DNA from: Brochothrix thermosphacta DSM 20171 = FSL F6-1036
GTDB lineage: Bacteria; Bacillota; Bacilli; Lactobacillales; Listeriaceae
Length of the DNA stretch: 64,000 nucleotides
Reading direction: 5' to 3'
Assembly: GCF_036884295.1 (NCBI RefSeq)
Contig: NZ_CP145608.1
Coordinates: 682,001 to 746,000 of the forward strand
A program made the position numbers and the translations under genes. This document shows, piece after piece, positions 59,101-64,000 of the stretch; positions within the stretch are counted from its first letter, which is position 1, and the number at the start of each line of letters is the position of its first letter. The notes under the pieces were generated by a model that did not search any database, was not told where the DNA came from, and saw nothing but the letters and a program-made list of their open reading frames with translations.

Positions 59101-60588
59101 ATGAGTACTAATTCATTTGAAAAATTTAACTTAAGCGAAGAAATAGTGAGAGCTATTAACATTTTAGGATATACAGAACCAACAAGCGTTCAAGAGAAAG
59201 TTATTCCGCAACTATTGCAAGGTAAGGATTTGATTGTTAAGTCACAAACAGGTAGTGGTAAAACAGCCGCGTTTGCTATTCCTATGTGTGAAATAATTGA
59301 GTGGGAAGAGCGTAAGCCACAGGTATTGGTTTTAACACCAACGCGTGAACTTGCCTTACAAATACAAGAAGATATTTTTAATATTGGTCGTTACAAACGA
59401 ATCAAAGTGGAGGCAGTTTTTGGACGTAGTTCATTTGAAAAACAAGAAAAAAATCTTAAACAAAGAACACACGTAGTGGTTGCAACACCAGGGCGTTTAA
59501 TTGATCATTTAACAAGAGGTACTATAGACTTAAGTAAGATTACCAACGTTGTAATCGATGAATCAGATGAAATGATGGCGATGGGATTCATTGAACAAAT
59601 AGAAAATATTATTAAAGCAATTCCAAATAAACGCACGATGGCATTATTTTCTGCAACCATGCCGCCAGCAATCAAAAAGTTATCACAAAGTTATTTGAAA
59701 GCACCACAATTTATTGAAGTTAAAGCTGAAAATAAAATTATTGATCGTATTCAACAACATTATTATGAAGTTGATTATGATAATAAAGTGGCATTATTAG
59801 AAGATGTTATTGTTGTAGAGAATCCTGAAAGTAGTATTATCTTTTGTAATACAAAGGCGGCTGTTGAAGAAATTGCAGATGCACTATTTGAGTTAGGTGT
59901 TGAAGTCGCGACTTTACATGGTGGGATGGAACAACGTCATCGAACAGCGGTAATTAACGATTTTAAACATGGTTATTTCCGTTACTTGGTGGCAACTGAT
60001 GTTGCATCACGTGGGTTGGATATTGCTGATATTGCACTCGTGTTAAACTTTGATTTACCAGAAAACGTTGAAAGTTATGTGCATCGAATTGGTCGAACTG
60101 CACGATTTGAAAATCATGGGCAAGCTGTATCGTTTGTAACTTCTTCTGATTATCGTTACCTTGAGCCAATTATGGAAACGATGGAAGGCACGATTGAAAA
60201 GGTAGCACATCCTACAACGGAACAAGTTGAAGCATCGTTGCCGGCTTTTGAACAAAAACAGGAAACAAAAATGCAAATTAAAAAAGAAAAAGGCCATGAT
60301 TTTAAAGATGAAATCATGAAATTACATATTAATGCAGGTAAGAAAACGAAGATGCGTGCGGGTGATGTAGTTGGTGCTTTGTGTGGGATAGAGGGCATGA
60401 CAGGTGAAGATATCGGCGTTATTAGTATTTTAGATGTATCTACATTCGTAGAGATTTTAAATAGTAAAGGTGAAATGGTACTTGAAAAGTTACAGGATTT
60501 CCCAATTAAAGGTCGCGTTCGACGCGTCAACAAAGCAAATGAAACAACATACGAAAGTGATTTAAAAAATAGTATCAATCCAGAGTAA
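59101..60588 (+). CDS. dbpA: DEAD-box RNA helicase of DbpA/YxiN type
   Basis: A 495-residue helicase with motifs I (SQTGSGKT), Ib (TPGR), II (DESD, not DEAD), III (SAT), V (ATDVASRGLDIAD) and VI (HRIGRTAR). After a charged linker (about 390-415) the C-terminal DbpA RNA-binding domain appears (KLHINAGKKTKMRAGDVVG...EDIGVISILD), which in DbpA/YxiN binds 23S rRNA hairpin 92 in large subunit assembly. AGGAGG immediately before the ATG at 59101 fixes the start; an upstream frame opening at 59080 is ignored. Confidence 0.9.
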   Translation: MSTNSFEKFNLSEEIVRAINILGYTEPTSVQEKVIPQLLQGKDLIVKSQTGSGKTAAFAIPMCEIIEWEERKPQVLVLTPTRELALQIQEDIFNIGRYKRIKVEAVFGRSSFEKQEKNLKQRTHVVVATPGRLIDHLTRGTIDLSKITNVVIDESDEMMAMGFIEQIENIIKAIPNKRTMALFSATMPPAIKKLSQSYLKAPQFIEVKAENKIIDRIQQHYYEVDYDNKVALLEDVIVVENPESSIIFCNTKAAVEEIADALFELGVEVATLHGGMEQRHRTAVINDFKHGYFRYLVATDVASRGLDIADIALVLNFDLPENVESYVHRIGRTARFENHGQAVSFVTSSDYRYLEPIMETMEGTIEKVAHPTTEQVEASLPAFEQKQETKMQIKKEKGHDFKDEIMKLHINAGKKTKMRAGDVVGALCGIEGMTGEDIGVISILDVSTFVEILNSKGEMVLEKLQDFPIKGRVRRVNKANETTYESDLKNSINPE

Positions 60589-60615
60589 TAAGGTATTTAC
60601 GAGAAGATAGATGAA

Positions 60616-60636
60616 ACAGTCAGCTGACTGTTTTTA
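60616..60636 (+). terminator. Terminator after dbpA
   Basis: ACAGTCAG / CTGACTGT then T5. Confidence 0.75.
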
Positions 60637-60711
60637 TTGTGTTTAAGTTGGTATATCAGTGAAAAACATTTATACTTTAGGGGAATAGCTATTCAGAAAG
60701 GCGGAATGTAC

Positions 60712-61749
60712 ATGTTAAAAAAAATGAAAGCCGTAGGTTTATTTCAAGGTTTACCGATTACTGAAAGCACGAGCTTAGTTGATCTTGAACTGACGATTCC
60801 AGTAGCAAGTGGTCAAGATGTTTTAACTGAAGTAATTGCTGTTTCTGTCAATCCAGTAGATACAAAATTACGTCAAAATACTGCTGCTTTAACTGAAGCT
60901 CGCATATTAGGTTTTGATGCAGTCGGAGAAGTTGTGTCAGTTGGAGAGGACGTAACAAAATTTGCTGTTGGCGATCGTATTTATTATGCAGGTTCAGCAC
61001 AACGTCAAGGCAGTAATGCCGCGTATCAACTAGTGGATCAGCGCTTAGCAAGCAAAGCACCACATAATATCTCTACAGCCGAAGCAGCAGCTATGCCATT
61101 GACCGCTTTGACAGCCTATGAGTTGCTGTTTGAAAAAATCGGTTTTGTAGCAGAAGCTAATGCGAATAGTGGTCAAACGTTATTGGTAATTAACGGTGCA
61201 GGTGGCGTAGGATCAATCGCAATACAATTAGCAAAATGGGCAGGGATAGAAGTAATTGCGACCTGCAGCCCCAAAAACAATGATTGGGTGAAAAAAAATG
61301 GTGCTGATGCAGTGATTGATTACCATGATAACATGACAGAACAGCTACAAAAACTTGGACATGAATCATTAGAAGCGATTATTATTTTACATTCAACCGA
61401 GCGTTATTTTGATGAAGCTGCAGCACTCATTGCACCATTTGGACATATTGCATCAATCGTTGAAGCGACAGATACATTGAATATGAATGTATTGAAAAAT
61501 AAATCAGCTAGTTTTGATTGGGAATTTATGTTTGCTAAAGCGAACTACAGTTACAAAATGGAAACACAAGGAGAGATATTAGCCTTTATTGCTGAGCGTT
61601 TAGATAGTGGTGAATTGACGTCAACCTTAACACAGGAAATGACAAATGGTATCAATGCTAAATCTTTGAAGGAAGCGCATGCTTTGTTAGAAAAAAGTCA
61701 AATGGTCGGAAAATTAGTCTTAACAGGCGGTTTTGTAGGCGAGAACTGA
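60712..61749 (+). CDS. Zinc-type alcohol dehydrogenase-like (MDR family) oxidoreductase
   Basis: A 345-residue medium-chain dehydrogenase/reductase close to quinone-oxidoreductase-like proteins. The N-terminal GroES-like domain (VSVNPVDTKLRQ, LGFDAVGEVVSVGEDV, FAVGDRIYYAG) is followed by a Rossmann fold with NGAGGVGSIAIQLAKWAG. Zinc-binding residues of true alcohol dehydrogenases are not present, so it is probably NAD(P)H-dependent and zinc-free. AAAGGCGG precedes the ATG at 60712. Substrate unknown. Confidence 0.87.
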   Translation: MLKKMKAVGLFQGLPITESTSLVDLELTIPVASGQDVLTEVIAVSVNPVDTKLRQNTAALTEARILGFDAVGEVVSVGEDVTKFAVGDRIYYAGSAQRQGSNAAYQLVDQRLASKAPHNISTAEAAAMPLTALTAYELLFEKIGFVAEANANSGQTLLVINGAGGVGSIAIQLAKWAGIEVIATCSPKNNDWVKKNGADAVIDYHDNMTEQLQKLGHESLEAIIILHSTERYFDEAAALIAPFGHIASIVEATDTLNMNVLKNKSASFDWEFMFAKANYSYKMETQGEILAFIAERLDSGELTSTLTQEMTNGINAKSLKEAHALLEKSQMVGKLVLTGGFVGEN

Positions 61750-61815
61750 AAAAGTTAGTAGTGTCTTGAGAAAAATCAATGCACTGTTATTAAATAAAAA
61801 TTAAGTAAAAGAAAA

Positions 61816-61858
61816 AACCAGTTGATTTTGCTAGTAGCAAATCAAGCTGGTTTTTATT
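61816..61858. terminator. Bidirectional terminator between the MDR gene and ydiK
   Basis: AACCAG-TTGATTTTGCTA / TAGCAAATCAA-GCTGGTT with A6 left and T5 right, shared by convergent genes. Confidence 0.85.
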
Positions 61859-61859
61859 T

Positions 61860-62054
61860 TTATTTTTGATCATCTTTATTTTTGCGAGTTAACATCACTA
61901 AGTTAACAACTCGAATAAAATCGATAGCCGCAAATGAGATCAATAGGATGGGATAAATTGTCCATCCATTCTCGGAAACAGGGCGAATGGCTAAATATGT
62001 AAAAATAACACCAAACAAGAGGTTAAAGATAATTTGTCCACGGACAGACTGCAT
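61860..62054 (-). CDS. YdiK-like small membrane protein (DUF4305)
   Basis: A 64-residue protein with two membrane helices (about residues 8-22 and 32-54) and a charged C-terminal tail (RKNKDDQK). Bacillus ydiK is a two-helix protein next to ydiL and groESL, exactly the situation here. It is the second gene after ydiL on the minus strand, 25 bp away. Function unknown. Confidence 0.75.
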   Translation of the reverse strand: MQSVRGQIIFNLLFGVIFTYLAIRPVSENGWTIYPILLISFAAIDFIRVVNLVMLTRKNKDDQK

Positions 62055-62079
62055 AATAAAACTCCATTCTATTAATTTG

Positions 62080-62754
62080 TTAGTTTTGTAAAGATCCTGC
62101 TAGCGCAACAACCGCATTCATCAACATATGAATAGCATATGAAACATAGATACGTTTGGTTTTATAGTAGAAATAAGCAAATACGAGTCCCATTCCAGTG
62201 TACACAAGTAAATAAGAAAAGTCGAAGTGTATGACTGCAAAAATCACGGCGCTGACAAGCGCAGCTGAAGCGACAGGCATTTTGTTAGTCAGTGCACCAA
62301 AAATAACTTTTCGGAAAATAATTTCTTCCAAAAATGGGGCAACAAAAACAATTAAAACGATGAACAAGGGATTTTCAAATAGCACGCCCATTAAGTTAGC
62401 TGTGTTTTCCGATTGTTCGAGCCCTCCATTGATGATAGCTGTAATCGTGGATGTGATTGCCTGTGTTATGAAAGCGACAAAGACACCACCGATAATAAAC
62501 CAAATACTTTTAGTCCAAGCCATTTTAGGTTGGCGATCAATATAAGTTGTTGAAGGTGCATTTCGTAACAAGAGTAATACAATGAAGGCACCGATGATAA
62601 AAATACCAATAGACCAGTTAGAGATAATTACGTTCGCTTGTTGATCTGATACAGGGCGAAACTGTTTCATTACCATAACACAGAAAACGCCTAAAGATGA
62701 AGTAATCTGTATGATGAGATACACTGCAAGTATCCACCAATATCTTTTATTCAT
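62080..62754 (-). CDS. CPBP-family intramembrane metalloprotease-like protein (YdiL)
   Basis: A 224-residue membrane protein with about six helices. The CPBP motifs are present: EEIIFR (EExxxR), FAVIHFD (FxxxH) and HMLMN (HxxxN). The fold is that of the Rce1/Abi glutamic protease group. Bacillus YdiL is the homologue beside groESL. The start is 62754 (MNKRYWW) with AAAGGAG upstream, not the longer frame to 62853. It is divergent from groES. A protein substrate is unknown. Confidence 0.87.
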   Translation of the reverse strand: MNKRYWWILAVYLIIQITSSLGVFCVMVMKQFRPVSDQQANVIISNWSIGIFIIGAFIVLLLLRNAPSTTYIDRQPKMAWTKSIWFIIGGVFVAFITQAITSTITAIINGGLEQSENTANLMGVLFENPLFIVLIVFVAPFLEEIIFRKVIFGALTNKMPVASAALVSAVIFAVIHFDFSYLLVYTGMGLVFAYFYYKTKRIYVSYAIHMLMNAVVALAGSLQN

Positions 62755-62847
62755 AACCTGATAACTCCTTTGTCTTCTGTTTTTATTGCTAGTATCATTG
62801 TAGCGATAATATGACAAATCAGCAACTAAAATAAATATCCGTATAAC

Positions 62848-62876
62848 TTGCAAATTTGACCAAAATTGTCTATTAT
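62848..62876 (+). promoter_or_regulatory. groESL promoter
   Basis: TTGCAA, 17-bp spacer, TATTAT, directly before the CIRCE element. A degenerate CtsR-like site (TTTGACC-AAA-ATTGTCT) lies in the spacer at 62855-62871. Confidence 0.65.
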
Positions 62877-62887
62877 AATAGTTGTGA

Positions 62888-62914
62888 TTAGCACTTGAGA
62901 GTAACGAGTGCTAA
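62888..62914 (+). promoter_or_regulatory. CIRCE operator (HrcA)
   Basis: TTAGCACTT-N9-GAGTGCTAA, one mismatch from the consensus. HrcA binding here represses groESL until heat or misfolding stress. Confidence 0.96.
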
Positions 62915-62944
62915 AAAATTCTACTATCTGAGGAGGTTGTTAGT

Positions 62945-63229
62945 ATGTTAAAACCATTAGGCGATCGCGTAGTGATTGAAATTATTGAAACTGAGCAAAA
63001 AATGATAGGTGGTATTGTGCTGCCAGATTCTGCTAAAGAGAAACCCTCTGAAGGCATCGTTGTTGCAACAGGAGCAGGTCGTATCTTAGAAAATGGAACT
63101 AAAACAACATTAGAAACAAAAGTAGGTGACCGTATTGTGTTTTCGAAATATTCGGGAACAGAAGTAAAATACGATGACAAAGAATATTTAATTTTACGTG
63201 AAGATGATATTTTAGCAATTGTTGAATAG
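62945..63229 (+). CDS. groES: Co-chaperonin GroES
   Basis: The 94-residue lid of the GroEL chamber. [19 protein letters not shown] and [16 protein letters not shown] (mobile loop) are clear, with [18 protein letters not shown] later. AGGAGG precedes the ATG. First gene of a CIRCE-controlled operon, 30 bp before groEL. Confidence 0.98.
   Translation: MLKPLGDRVVIEIIETEQKMIGGIVLPDSAKEKPSEGIVVATGAGRILENGTKTTLETKVGDRIVFSKYSGTEVKYDDKEYLILREDDILAIVE

Positions 63230-64000
<771 letters not shown>

Noticed and set aside
60156-60578. 140-aa minus-strand ORF inside the DbpA-type helicase
   Set aside because: Antisense shadow; no ribosome binding site and the sense strand encodes a conserved domain.

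Overview
The window is a low-GC Gram-positive chromosome segment with dense housekeeping genes and typical Firmicutes signals: T-box, CIRCE, LPXTG sorting, strong AGGAGG ribosome binding sites and intrinsic terminators. Several gene orders match Listeriaceae: pcrA-ligA-camS-gatCAB; rpsD / fRMsr / ezrA-desulfurase-thiI-tpx-ytxK-ackA-usp; acpS-alr-mazF-rsb-sigB-tex-sprT; ydiK-ydiL divergent from groES-groEL. The departures from Listeria (reduced sigB operon, no ddl before murF) make Brochothrix my best guess. This rests on remembered synteny, not a search.

Layout. 1-8.1 kb: DNA repair and replication (pcrA end, ligA), a CamS lipoprotein, and the GatCAB amidotransferase for Gln-tRNA. 8.2-13.9 kb: a two-component system whose sensor kinase gene is broken, a YxeA-like exported protein, and an acyl-CoA ligase/thiolase pair resembling VraA/VraB. 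14-16.3 kb: Mn-superoxide dismutase and T-box-controlled tyrS. 16.3-21 kb: a repeat-rich LPXTG wall protein, a cryptic transcribed-looking unit, a degenerate ThiM-like gene and a repeat-bearing spacer. 21-30.8 kb: rpsD, free Met-sulfoxide reductase, ezrA, a 177-bp tandem duplication, cysteine desulfurase-thiI (tRNA 4-thiouridine), tpx, ytxK-ackA and usp. 31-38.9 kb: a 44-codon gene with a sigma-B-like promoter, proC, a BceAB-RS peptide-resistance module, and a frameshifted dehydrogenase with its LysR regulator. 39-44 kb: two DEAD-box helicases flanking murF. 44.3-54.1 kb: PH-domain membrane proteins, acpS, alr, mazF, the rsbT-like/rsbU/rsbV/rsbW/sigB stress cluster, tex and sprT. 54.2-56.6 kb: six tRNAs and a purine permease. 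56.6-64 kb: a fluoride channel pair, an amino-acid permease, a DbpA-type helicase, an MDR oxidoreductase, ydiK/ydiL and groESL (groEL runs off the end).

The most interesting signals concern general stress control. The sigB operon lacks rsbR, rsbS and rsbX but keeps an RsbT-like protein that has lost the catalytic Glu and the glycine-rich ATP lid. The mazF toxin gene next to it has no mazE. Two good sigma-B promoter matches (GTTTAG-N13-GGGTAT at 19141 and GTTTAC-N14-GGGTAT at 31319, minus strand) lead into a cryptic, terminator-ended unit and an undescribed 44-aa gene. Other points are the tandem duplication upstream of the desulfurase, two interrupted genes, a thiolase lacking one catalytic Cys, and a possible attenuator in the cshA leader.
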